NCBI GenBank assembly: GCA_947626505.1
Contig: CANQSN010000010.1
Location: 1 to 45,799 of the forward strand
Source of the DNA: an uncultured Lachnospiraceae bacterium
GTDB taxonomy: Bacteria > Bacillota > Clostridia > Lachnospirales > Lachnospiraceae
Direction: 5' to 3'
DNA: 45,799 nt
The notes below the pieces were generated by a model, which worked only from the letters and a program-made list of their open reading frames with translations, was not told the DNA's origin and did no database searches. Every line of letters begins with the position of its first letter. The stretch's first letter is position 1. The position numbers and the translations under genes are program-made. Below, one piece after another: positions 1-8,451 of this stretch.

Positions 1-1
1 A

Positions 2-85
2 TCAGGCGAGGCGTCAGGCGAGGCGTCGGGGAATGCATCGGGCGAAGCGTCAAGTAATGTGTCGGGGGATGCGTCAGGAGAAGCC
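2..85. repeat. 12-bp tandem repeat coding for SGEA-like tetrapeptides
   Basis: Seven consecutive 12-base units (consensus tcaggcgaggcg) encode SGEA, SGEA, SGNA, SGEA, SSNV, SGDA, SGEA. The first two are identical and later ones diverge. The array probably continues upstream of the window. It is a flexible acidic linker and, because its units are multiples of three bases, can change length without shifting frame. Confidence 0.9.
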
Positions 86-835
86 TCTGAGAACACTGAA
101 AATAAACCGCCAATAGTCTACCAGATTCAGTACTATCTAAATGGCGGCAAACTTTATAATGCACCGACAGAATATAGACAAGGCGAGGCTGTAGCATATG
201 AGATTCCAACGAAAAAAGGCCACAGTTTTATGGGATGGTTTTTGGATGAAACATTGACAATTCCGGCGGGAGAAGGTTTTCAGGCAGGACACAAGGGAAC
301 TGTAGTACTATATGCGAACTGGCAAAAGGAAATATACACAATTAGTTATAATTTGGCGGGCGGAAAATTTGTAAAGACTAACCCGTCAACTTATGTATAT
401 CAGTCTACATTTGGATTATATCCTGCAAAACGTAAGGGGTATAGCTTTTCCGGATGGTATAATGCAGCAGATGGTTCTAAGGAGACTAAAATTAAAAGCA
501 GTTATGCAGAAAATCTGGTTTTGGTGGCAAAATGGAAAAAAGTTTCTATAGCAAAAGCAAAGAAAATGAAGCTTTCTGAAAAAAACCAGAGCGTTACAGC
601 GAAAATTGCTAAGGTTTCAGGTGCAAAGGGGTACGAATTTCAGTATTGGCGGGCAGGACAGAAGAGTAAGCTTAAGACAATAGTGGCAAGCAAGAATTCA
701 ATTGTTGTAAAAAAACTGAAACAGGGAAAACGCTATTATTTTAAATGCAGGGCATTTTCTTATGACTCATATGGAAATAGAATTTATGGAAAATTCTGTA
801 ACAAGAAAACAATTAAAATTAAGAAAATAAAATAG
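2..835 (+). CDS. Secreted repeat protein with InlB-type B-repeats, C-terminal part (5' end outside window)
   Basis: The reading frame is open to the left edge, so the N-terminus, and any signal peptide, lies outside the window. Visible order: a low-complexity linker of Ser-Gly-Glu/Asp/Asn-Ala tetrapeptides; two Listeria-Bacteroides (InlB B) repeats of about 70 residues, each with the marks of that family (YYLNGGK...GHSFMGWF...LYANW and YNLAGGK...GYSFSGWY...LVAKW); then a Lys-rich domain of about 90 residues resembling a fibronectin type III fold (SGAKGYEFQY...YYFKCRAF). B-repeats are known from extracellular adhesins and surface proteins of Firmicutes. No LPXTG motif or C-terminal membrane segment is present, so covalent sortase anchoring through this end is unlikely. 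The GTG at 59 is an internal codon, not the start. Substrate or ligand unknown. Confidence 0.85.
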   Translation, partial: SGEASGEASGNASGEASSNVSGDASGEASENTENKPPIVYQIQYYLNGGKLYNAPTEYRQGEAVAYEIPTKKGHSFMGWFLDETLTIPAGEGFQAGHKGTVVLYANWQKEIYTISYNLAGGKFVKTNPSTYVYQSTFGLYPAKRKGYSFSGWYNAADGSKETKIKSSYAENLVLVAKWKKVSIAKAKKMKLSEKNQSVTAKIAKVSGAKGYEFQYWRAGQKSKLKTIVASKNSIVVKKLKQGKRYYFKCRAFSYDSYGNRIYGKFCNKKTIKIKKIK

Positions 836-868
836 ATAAATATACTGAATAACTGCTGCTTAAAATAC

Positions 869-897
869 TTGATTTTGTATACATTGTGTGATATCCT
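869..897 (+). promoter_or_regulatory. Possible purA promoter with flanking GTATAC-type direct repeats
   Basis: TTGATT (869-874), 17 bp, TATCCT (892-897) is a fair sigma-A match. Two identical copies of TGTATACATT, each with the palindromic core GTATAC, lie at 876-885 and 914-923: one inside the spacer and one just downstream of the expected start of transcription. That layout would suit a repressor, but this is inference. No riboswitch is recognisable between 836 and 994. Confidence 0.35.
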
Positions 898-994
898 ATC
901 TTCGTGTGTTTTGTGTATACATTAGTGAATCGGTGTGAAACAGCAGAAAGAATGCATTTTCGCAGCGATTATGTACTTTTAGGAGGCAGGTAAT

Positions 995-2281
995 ATGGTA
1001 AGAGCAATCGTAGGCGCAAATTGGGGCGATGAGGGAAAAGGTAAGATTACAGATATGATGTCCAAGGAGTCGGATATTATTGTACGATTTCAGGGCGGGG
1101 CAAATGCAGGTCATACAATTGTAAATGATTATGGGAAATTTGCATTACATACATTACCCTCAGGAGTGTTTTATGACCATACCACCAGCGTAATAGGAAA
1201 TGGCGTGGCGCTTAATATACCTGTGCTTTTTAATGAAATTCAGTCCATTGTGGATAAAGGCGTTCCAAAGCCTAAAATCTTAGTATCAGATCGGGCGCAG
1301 ATTGTAATGCCATATCATATTTTATTTGACCAGTATGAGGAGGAACGTTTAGGAGGAAAGTCTTTTGGTTCCACGAAATCGGGAATTGCACCATTTTATT
1401 CTGATAAGTATGCCAAGATTGGTTTTCAGGTTAATGAGCTTTTTTCAGAGGAGCTTTTAGCTGAGAAGGTTGATAGAGTAGTTGATGTGAAAAACATTAT
1501 GCTCAAGCATTTATATAATAAACCGGAGATTGATAAGAAAGAGCTGCTTGAAACATTGCATGGATATAGAGACATGGTGGCTCCGTATGTATGTGATGTG
1601 TCGTTGTTTTTACACAACGCCCTTAAGGAAGGGAAGAATATTTTATTGGAGGGGCAGCTTGGCTCCATGAAAGATCCTGACCATGGTATATATCCGATGG
1701 TTACGTCATCCTCTACATTAGCAGCTTATGGCGCTATTGGAGCGGGATTGCCACCCTACGAAATTAACCAGATTGTAACGGTATGCAAGGCATATTCGTC
1801 AGCAGTGGGCGCAGGTGCATTTGTCAGCGAGATTTTTGGAGACGAAGCTGACGAGCTTAGAAAACGAGGCGGTGATGGCGGAGAATATGGAGCAACTACC
1901 GGACGTCCCAGAAGGATGGGATGGTTTGACTGTGTTGCTTCAAGGTATGGCTGCCGGATGCAGGGTACTACAGATGTTGCATTTACAGTGCTTGATGTTT
2001 TAGGGTATCTTGATGAGATTCCGGTGTGCGTAGGATATGAGTATGAAGGAGAGGTAATTAAAGATTTTCCTGTCACATGGAAATTGGAAAAATGTAATCC
2101 GGTTATTAAGAAGCTTAAAGGGTGGAAATGCGATATACGCGGAATAAAAAATTATGATGAGCTCCCTGATAATTGTAAAGCTTATATTTCATTTATTGAG
2201 AAAGAGATTGGATATCCTATTACTATGGTTTCCAATGGCCCGGGAAGAGAAGATATTATATATCGTAAGAGTGAGTTATAG
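995..2281 (+). CDS. purA: Adenylosuccinate synthetase
   Basis: Catalyses the GTP-dependent condensation of IMP and aspartate to adenylosuccinate, the first committed step from IMP to AMP, in the cytoplasm. The N-terminal P-loop WGDEGKGK (residues 10-17), with catalytic Asp12, and GGANAGHT (34-41), with catalytic His40, are intact. The GTP-site segment TTGRPRRMGWFD is also present. Length of 428 residues is normal for the family. The ATG at 995 follows a strong AGGAGG at 981-986. The gene stands alone and ends at a bidirectional terminator. Identification is secure. Confidence 0.98.
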   Translation: MVRAIVGANWGDEGKGKITDMMSKESDIIVRFQGGANAGHTIVNDYGKFALHTLPSGVFYDHTTSVIGNGVALNIPVLFNEIQSIVDKGVPKPKILVSDRAQIVMPYHILFDQYEEERLGGKSFGSTKSGIAPFYSDKYAKIGFQVNELFSEELLAEKVDRVVDVKNIMLKHLYNKPEIDKKELLETLHGYRDMVAPYVCDVSLFLHNALKEGKNILLEGQLGSMKDPDHGIYPMVTSSSTLAAYGAIGAGLPPYEINQIVTVCKAYSSAVGAGAFVSEIFGDEADELRKRGGDGGEYGATTGRPRRMGWFDCVASRYGCRMQGTTDVAFTVLDVLGYLDEIPVCVGYEYEGEVIKDFPVTWKLEKCNPVIKKLKGWKCDIRGIKNYDELPDNCKAYISFIEKEIGYPITMVSNGPGREDIIYRKSEL

Positions 2282-2286
2282 AGATA

Positions 2287-2317
2287 AAAAAGCATTTGCC
2301 AGTGGCAAATGCTTTTA
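2287..2317. terminator. Bidirectional intrinsic terminator between purA and the aminotransferase
   Basis: Perfect 10-bp stem AGCATTTGCC (2291-2300) and GGCAAATGCT (2304-2313) with a 3-nt loop, flanked by A-runs on the left and T-runs on the right, so it can stop transcription from both converging genes. Confidence 0.9.
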
Positions 2318-2324
2318 TTGCATT

Positions 2325-3428
2325 TTACTGTAAAAGATATGAGAGAAGTGAATTGGTAAGACGTTCATTGTCCTCCCTTTTCATCATGCATATACGTATA
2401 TAGCGGTTATTTTCAATGCAGGGGAAGCTGCTGCAATCCCTGATTAAAAAGCCCTGCTTTGCCATAACTTCAAAACATTCTGAAGAAGTTTTTAAAGGGT
2501 TCAAAAGCTTAATAAACAGAAAATTGCTTTCAGATGGGGCGATTTCTACCTGTCCGGTGGCAAGCAGTCTTTTTGTCATAACCTCCTTTTCACTGTGAAC
2601 GAGGTTTAAAGTTTCATTTTGGTAATTCTTATCTGAAAACATGATTTCTGCTGCCTTTGAGGCAAGCGAGTTTATGCTCCATGGGTTTTTGGAAACATTT
2701 ACTTCTTCCCTAAGCAAAGTGTTATTGATTACTGCATATCCTAAACGCAGTCCCGGCGCTGCATAAAATTTGGATACTCCCCTTATAACTGCCAGATTAT
2801 TATAGCGGCTTGTCAACGGAATTGCTTCAATATCCTTGCTGTGAATACTGAATTCTATATATGTTTCATCCACCATTACTATAATATTTCTCTTTTTACA
2901 GCCGGCAATTATCTGCTCCAATGTATTTCTGTCAAGAGCATTGCTGGTTGGATTGTTCGGATTGCAGATGACTACAAGTCCGGTGCTGTCGTTACAAAAG
3001 CTGAGCAGCTCATTAACGTCAACCTGCCAGTCCGGTTCTTGGTATGGGCAGTAGCGGACAACTCCGCCGCAAAGACCTACCTCGCGCTCATATTCGGAAT
3101 AGGACGGTGACAGCAGCACCACATCCTTTGGGGAAATGCTTTTGATAATACCGGATATTAGCTCTGTGGAACCATTTCCCACCAATATATGTTCAGGGTT
3201 AGCGCCTACATACTCGCCTATAGCGCGCCTAAGCGTATGGTAATCTCTTTCCGGATAAGATGAAATCAAATCAAGGTGGGAAGATAATTCCTGCCTTAAT
3301 TTTTGTGAAATGCCTAAGGGATTTACATTTGCAGCAAAATTTATCATAGACTCTTTATCTACATGAAAAAAAGCAGCTACAGCATCAATATCGCTGCCAT
3401 GAAAATCGTTTGGCGCCATTGTACTCAT
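2325..3428 (-). CDS. CobD/HisC-like PLP-dependent aminotransferase or decarboxylase
   Basis: A fold-type I PLP enzyme of 367 residues. Seen: the opening HGSD and NFAANVNPLG (30-39), typical of the L-threonine-O-3-phosphate decarboxylase (CobD) subgroup; CNPNNPT (155-161); Asp187 and Tyr190 in VDETY; the Schiff-base lysine Lys220 in GVSKFYAAPG; and Arg228. CobD makes aminopropanol phosphate for cobalamin, while its sister HisC transaminates histidinol phosphate. No cobalamin or histidine genes lie next to it, so the substrate is not settled; the N-terminus favours CobD. The ATG at 3428 is preceded by GGAGG five bases upstream; a second ATG three codons in is less well placed. Convergent with purA. 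Confidence 0.85.
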   Translation of the reverse strand: MSTMAPNDFHGSDIDAVAAFFHVDKESMINFAANVNPLGISQKLRQELSSHLDLISSYPERDYHTLRRAIGEYVGANPEHILVGNGSTELISGIIKSISPKDVVLLSPSYSEYEREVGLCGGVVRYCPYQEPDWQVDVNELLSFCNDSTGLVVICNPNNPTSNALDRNTLEQIIAGCKKRNIIVMVDETYIEFSIHSKDIEAIPLTSRYNNLAVIRGVSKFYAAPGLRLGYAVINNTLLREEVNVSKNPWSINSLASKAAEIMFSDKNYQNETLNLVHSEKEVMTKRLLATGQVEIAPSESNFLFIKLLNPLKTSSECFEVMAKQGFLIRDCSSFPCIENNRYIRICMMKREDNERLTNSLLSYLLQ

Positions 3429-3486
3429 AAATTGCCTCCATATTTGTTAATTCTTTACTGTTTTGTCTTTTAAAATGTCAAAAAAA

Positions 3487-3513
3487 TTGTTATACTATAG
3501 ATTAGATTATAAT
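3487..3513 (+). promoter_or_regulatory. Possible promoter of the unknown four-gene cluster
   Basis: TTGTTA (3487-3492), 15-bp spacer, TATAAT (3508-3513). The -10 is perfect but the spacer is short. A second possible -10, TATACT, lies at 3491-3496. The region between the divergent genes is very AT-rich. Tentative. Confidence 0.35.
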
Positions 3514-3549
3514 AAGTAGATAGATAAAATTCAAGTGGGCGGTGTTATA

Positions 3550-6500
3550 TTGAACGAAAAAATCAAGAATTATTCCAAATGCAAATTTTATATGGAACAC
3601 CCCAATATAAAGTTCTCTACTGATGAGCTTACAGGCGAGATTGTCGAGGGGCAGACTATGTCAGGCAATTTTACAATTTTGTCAACTAACAAGGTTCCGA
3701 TAACAGGTAATGTGGAGTCGTTTGACCATAGAGTTAAGATGCTTTCCGGAGATTTTGAAACTACCTCGTTTGTGGTTAATTTTGAAGTGAACGGGACAGA
3801 CTTGAAAGCCGGAGATGATATTCAGGGTGTATTCCATGTTATGACAAATGGAGGTGAGTACGAGGTTCCCTATGAGTACCATATAATTGCGCGCACTGTA
3901 GTTACAAGAGGCGGGAAGATTCACAACCTAAAGGAATTATCAGACTTGGCGCAGATGAATTATGAAGAAGCGGTCAGAGTGTTTAGTGATGAGAGTTCAG
4001 TTTCAATTCTAGCATACGGTGATAATTATGCAGAGTATAATCGTATATATGCGAGCCTTAGAAAGGATGCGGCGCTTCATCATGGCTTGGAAGAATTTCT
4101 TGTTACAATCGGGGTAAAAGATATGGTGACGGTTACTCCTGCCAGCAACACAAGAGAGATTTATTATGACAAGGAGGATGTTGCCGGCGAGATTGTCTTG
4201 AGGAAGAATACATGGGGATATCTTAAGCTCAATGTATCATGCGACAGCTCATGCGTATTTTTGGCAAAAAAGGAGGTTACAAAGGATGATTTTGTCGGAA
4301 GGGAGGCAAGCATTCCGTTTGTTATAGCGATTGATGAGCTTCCGGCCTCTGAGTGCAATGTAACGATTCATTTTGAAAATACAAATCAGCAGTTTGACGT
4401 TTCACTGTCTATCGAGCCAAAGCATAAGAAATATCAGAAGCCGCCTGTGGACGTTACATTTTCCAATGGACAGCTTAAGAAAACATATCAAAAGCAGCTT
4501 ATGGGAGATTATTTAAATTACCGTTCCAGCAAGCTGACTTTGCAGGAGTATACGTCAAGGTCCATCGAATGCGCAAACGAGCTTATGAAGTTTGAGGAGA
4601 AGAACCATTGGTACCGCTTTATCCGCCTTCATATGTACATTATGAAAAAGGACAAGGTTCGTGTTGAACAGGAGTTTGAGAATATTGAGCAGCACGAGGA
4701 TAAGATGATTTCGGATGATTTAAGCGCCTGCTACTACAGGTATTTACAGGCTTTGTATTACAAGGGAGATATCCGTATTTCTCAGGCCTTGGCGTATATA
4801 AGGGAATGTTATCAGTCACATCCTGATGATTTTGCATATCTGTTTATGATTATTAATCTGGATTCTGAATTGATGGAGAATAGGGCTATTTTAATAAATG
4901 AGTTAAGGAGCTGTTATGAGAAGGGCTGTAACAGTCCTCTGTTATACTATGAGGTATGCGAGTTATACAATGAATTTCCCAATTATTTAAGGGAGCTTGA
5001 TGAATTTGAATTGCAGGTTCTATCATGGGGATTTAAGAAGCATTTTCTTAATATTACAGTAAGGGAGAGGCTTATTGGTATTATTAAGAGTAATTACAGT
5101 TACAGTAACAGGCTTTACCGGATTCTTGACGGATTGTACAGATATCATCCGGAGGAGGCGCTGTTAAATGCTATCTGTGTGATTTTGATTAAGGGCAGGA
5201 AGACGGAAGCCCGCTATCATCACTATTATGCTTTGGGGGTTGAGCGTTCCTTTAAGCTGATTGGCTTGATGGAGTTTTACATAAGGAGCCTTGATTACAG
5301 CAGTTATGCGATTTTGCCGCAGCAGGTAATTCTTTACTTCAGTTTGGAGGCAAAGAGATTAAATGATAAGCAGCTTTCATATCTATATGCAAATGTAGTG
5401 GTAAACCGCCAGTCCTATGGAAGCGCTTATGACGAGTACAAGGACGCCATAAGCAGCTTTGTAATAAAGCAGATAAGCCAGTGCAGGATGGACGAGCATT
5501 TAGAAGTTTTGTACAGAGAGTTTTTAAAGGATTCTTCTGTTATTGCAAGCGTAGCTAAGCAGCTTCCTAATATTTTGTTTATGAATCGCCTTACAGTGTC
5601 AAACCCTAACATTATTAGTGTTTTGGTGAACCATGATGAATGCAGCGAGCCGCGGCAGTATCCGGTTGTGGATAATGTGGCTTATATTGACAGGATTACA
5701 GAGCATTGTAACGTTACTTTGGTGGATAAGGAGCGTAAACGCTATATTGGTTCGGTTCCCTATGAGATGGAGCAGCTTATTCAGGATGATAAGTATATAG
5801 GATATTGTTATGAGGCAGACCAGAACTGCTTTTCTGTACTGCTAAGGCTCGCATATTATACGGATCTTTCCGGTGATGTGGATTATGAAGCGGTAAAGGT
5901 TTATAAAGCGCTTTTAGAGTTTGACGAGATTTCTCCAGAGTACCGAAGAAGATTAAATGGAGCTATTTTAAACTATTATTATGAACAGTATGAGGGCGAT
6001 ATCTTTGAGGAGTATCTGAATACTATTGATTTAGAGCTTTTTGATAAGGAAAACCGATGTATTGCAATGGAATATATGATTGACCGCCAGCTTTACGAGA
6101 ACGCCATGAATGCGGTGGAACGTTATGGATATGATGGAATAGAATTGTCGAGACTTAAAGAGCTTTGCAGATATTATGTAGAGCTTGAGGAGACGGTATA
6201 TGACGACAATTTGGTAACAATGGCGTTTGAACTGTTCCATCAAAACGAGTATGACGAGGCTGTTTTAAAGTATTTAATACAGTTTGCAAAAGGGAGCAAC
6301 AAAGAGCTTTTATCCATATACCAGACAGCTAAAAAGCTTTCATTTGATGTAAAGGATTTAGAGGAGAGGATTGTGCAGCAGGCTATTATGGCGGATTACT
6401 ATGAAACCGGAGTGCTTACTGCATTTGAAGCGTACTCAAAGAATAATCCTAACAGGTTTTTGTATGAGGCCTTTTTAAATATTATGGCATACAGGTATTT

Positions 6501-7146
6501 TATGTGTGGGCAGATGGTGCCTAATTTAATGCTGATTCTTTGGGCAGATGCATACCGTAACGGGCATTTGCTTTATCCGATGCCAAAGGCGGCAATGCTA
6601 TGCGCATTTTCCGGCAACCTTGGTATTGCAAAGGAGAATCTGGATGTTATTGCTAAGGTTGTGGACGAGTTTTGTCAAAAAGATATGCTGTTTCCATTTA
6701 TGAAAGAGTTTGACGGGCTTATAAAGCTTCCGAAGGAGATATATATAAGGTCTTATCTCGTATATCAGTCTGAGCCTTCGCATGTTGTAAATGTACACTA
6801 TTATTTAAAGGGCCCTAAGCGTCCGGATTCACATACAGAGCGTATGAGGGAGTATTTTGAAGGGTACTATGTTAAAGACTTTGTACTGTTCGACGACGAA
6901 CAATTGGCATATTATGTGACGGATGAGACGGATGAAGAAATAAAGCGTCTTGAGTCAAAGGATGTGGAGCTTAACCGCAATGCCGGAAGGAATAAAAAAC
7001 GTGAACTGTCAGATGCTTCTCGGTTTGATATGATTAACAGGCTGCTTTTTTTAAGAGAGGAGGGGCAGCAGGACGAGTATGAGGATATGCTGAGGTTATA
7101 TATTAAGGACTTATATTTAATTGATACGAATATGTCGCTTTTGTAG
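3550..7146 (+). CDS. Giant beta-sandwich plus helical-repeat protein of unknown function (DUF5717-like)
   Basis: I believe this belongs to the Lachnospiraceae family Pfam lists as DUF5717; that is from memory. The start is probably TTG 3550, which has GGCGGTG six bases before it, giving about 1198 residues. A GTG at 3535 is in frame but has no ribosome binding site. Residues ~1-110 and ~195-295 alternate short beta-strands and look like two Ig-like sandwiches separated by a helical stretch (NLKELSDLAQ). From ~300 to the end, the sequence is almost wholly helical, with many aromatic-rich 30-40-residue units like degenerate TPR or HEAT repeats. There is no signal peptide, membrane segment, ATPase motif or catalytic triad, so a large cytoplasmic scaffold is likely. 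The next gene follows at once, suggesting co-translation and a shared complex. Confidence 0.8.
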   Translation: MNEKIKNYSKCKFYMEHPNIKFSTDELTGEIVEGQTMSGNFTILSTNKVPITGNVESFDHRVKMLSGDFETTSFVVNFEVNGTDLKAGDDIQGVFHVMTNGGEYEVPYEYHIIARTVVTRGGKIHNLKELSDLAQMNYEEAVRVFSDESSVSILAYGDNYAEYNRIYASLRKDAALHHGLEEFLVTIGVKDMVTVTPASNTREIYYDKEDVAGEIVLRKNTWGYLKLNVSCDSSCVFLAKKEVTKDDFVGREASIPFVIAIDELPASECNVTIHFENTNQQFDVSLSIEPKHKKYQKPPVDVTFSNGQLKKTYQKQLMGDYLNYRSSKLTLQEYTSRSIECANELMKFEEKNHWYRFIRLHMYIMKKDKVRVEQEFENIEQHEDKMISDDLSACYYRYLQALYYKGDIRISQALAYIRECYQSHPDDFAYLFMIINLDSELMENRAILINELRSCYEKGCNSPLLYYEVCELYNEFPNYLRELDEFELQVLSWGFKKHFLNITVRERLIGIIKSNYSYSNRLYRILDGLYRYHPEEALLNAICVILIKGRKTEARYHHYYALGVERSFKLIGLMEFYIRSLDYSSYAILPQQVILYFSLEAKRLNDKQLSYLYANVVVNRQSYGSAYDEYKDAISSFVIKQISQCRMDEHLEVLYREFLKDSSVIASVAKQLPNILFMNRLTVSNPNIISVLVNHDECSEPRQYPVVDNVAYIDRITEHCNVTLVDKERKRYIGSVPYEMEQLIQDDKYIGYCYEADQNCFSVLLRLAYYTDLSGDVDYEAVKVYKALLEFDEISPEYRRRLNGAILNYYYEQYEGDIFEEYLNTIDLELFDKENRCIAMEYMIDRQLYENAMNAVERYGYDGIELSRLKELCRYYVELEETVYDDNLVTMAFELFHQNEYDEAVLKYLIQFAKGSNKELLSIYQTAKKLSFDVKDLEERIVQQAIMADYYETGVLTAFEAYSKNNPNRFLYEAFLNIMAYRYFMCGQMVPNLMLILWADAYRNGHLLYPMPKAAMLCAFSGNLGIAKENLDVIAKVVDEFCQKDMLFPFMKEFDGLIKLPKEIYIRSYLVYQSEPSHVVNVHYYLKGPKRPDSHTERMREYFEGYYVKDFVLFDDEQLAYYVTDETDEEIKRLESKDVELNRNAGRNKKRELSDASRFDMINRLLFLREEGQQDEYEDMLRLYIKDLYLIDTNMSLL

Positions 7147-7158
7147 AGGATGAATACT

Positions 7159-8436
7159 ATGGATGAACTGATTATTGGAATGGATTTGCAAATGGAATAC
7201 ATACAGATGTGCCTATATGACAATATGAAAAAGGATGCATTTAGCTATGGCGGTGAGGAGAATGTGGCAGTTATTCCAAATGATTTGTTTTTTTGTACTG
7301 AGGATAATAGCTGGCACAGCGGAGAGGAGGCTTCCGAGCTTTATATGACAAAGCCGGGAAAGCTGTTTACGGATGTGCTTAAGAAGCTTAACGAAGAAGC
7401 TGTAATTATTTTAGGCGGACATGAGTACAATTACATTGATCTTTTTTGCATACTTATGCGGATGCATTTGGAAAATTGTTACGGATATCAGCAGGGCAGT
7501 CTTAAAAAGTTGGTGATTTCTTCACCGATGGCGGGTTCTTTGTTGTTAAAGGCGGTAAAGACGCTCACAAAATATCTTAAGCTTCAAAAGGATCAGATTG
7601 AATTAGTGGGGCCGGAGGTGGCTATGCTGTTTTCAGTGTTTCAGATGGAGACAAACGTATGGGGTAACAGTGTCGGCTTATTCCATTATAATGAAGATGG
7701 CATGATTTTTGAGCGGGTTGCAGTTAAGAGATACCAGCGTCCTATGCAGATTACTATAACAAAGGAGAGAATTTCAAGTATTATTCCGGAAGGGGAAGAT
7801 GGAGTCTATATGCCGGAAATATACAGTGACGCAAAGGATAAGGATGCTGCATTTTGCAAATTAATCCGGAAGCTTTTTTTAGGAAAGCATAATAACGTAT
7901 CGGGAGTTTTTCTTATGGGTTCAGGTTTTAAGGATAACTGGCTTGCTAATTCAGCAGATTTGCTGTGTCCGGGCAGACGGGTATTTGTTGGACAGAATTT
8001 ATACGCAAAGGGCGCGTGTTATGCTGCGGCCAGCGGAAGCGCAGCTATAAGCAAGGATGGCAGCGTATATGTGGAAACCCCCAGCATGATTCACTATGAT
8101 ATTGGAGTAAAGGCGATATATCAGGAGAGGGAAGTGATTGCTCCCATTGTATTGGGAAATCGTGAATGGTTTAACATGGAGGGGAGCGCATGTGTATTTC
8201 TGGACGAGACTAATCAGATTGAGATTGCCATGTACCACAATGGTACAAACGAGATGATTAAGGAGGTAATTGAGATTAAAGGACTGCCGGCAAGACCGCC
8301 TAAGACAACTAAATTGCAGATTTCTGTACGTTATCTGGATGAAAAACGTGGAGAAATCTGTATTCGTGATAAAGGCTTTGGTACAATGTACCCTACTACG
8401 GGCAAGGTGTACCGCAAGGAGTTTCAGTTGCCATAA
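7159..8436 (+). CDS. Degenerate Hsp70-like protein without nucleotide-binding loops (DUF5716-like)
   Basis: A 425-residue protein, probably the family I remember as DUF5716. The ATG at 7159 has GAGGA eight bases upstream; an ATG at 7150 is too close to the previous stop. The whole chain follows the Hsp70 plan. IIGMDL (5-10) stands where DnaK has IGIDLGTT. AVIPNDLFF and SGEEAS match the early beta-hairpin region. KLVISSPM matches the ITVPA strand. GVFLMGSGFK (249-258) matches the adenosine motif. Residues 308-425 resemble the substrate-binding beta-domain (EIKGLPARPP...LQISVRYLDEKRGEICIRDKG). The phosphate-1 Gly-Thr-Thr is replaced by Gln-Met-Glu, and the DLGGGT loop by FHYNEDG (175-181). ATP hydrolysis is therefore doubtful. 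The helical lid is absent. Confidence 0.75.
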   Translation: MDELIIGMDLQMEYIQMCLYDNMKKDAFSYGGEENVAVIPNDLFFCTEDNSWHSGEEASELYMTKPGKLFTDVLKKLNEEAVIILGGHEYNYIDLFCILMRMHLENCYGYQQGSLKKLVISSPMAGSLLLKAVKTLTKYLKLQKDQIELVGPEVAMLFSVFQMETNVWGNSVGLFHYNEDGMIFERVAVKRYQRPMQITITKERISSIIPEGEDGVYMPEIYSDAKDKDAAFCKLIRKLFLGKHNNVSGVFLMGSGFKDNWLANSADLLCPGRRVFVGQNLYAKGACYAAASGSAAISKDGSVYVETPSMIHYDIGVKAIYQEREVIAPIVLGNREWFNMEGSACVFLDETNQIEIAMYHNGTNEMIKEVIEIKGLPARPPKTTKLQISVRYLDEKRGEICIRDKGFGTMYPTTGKVYRKEFQLP

Positions 8437-8451
8437 AAGGAGGATTTGATA

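Noticed and set aside
1426-2076. Long open frames antisense to purA
   Set aside because: They lie wholly inside a strongly conserved gene, lack ribosome binding sites and have no domain features. The same holds for the antisense frames in addA, addB, valS and typA.
3535-3549. GTG 3535 as the start of the giant repeat protein
   Set aside because: No ribosome binding site precedes it, whereas TTG 3550 has GGCGGTG at proper spacing; not fully excluded.
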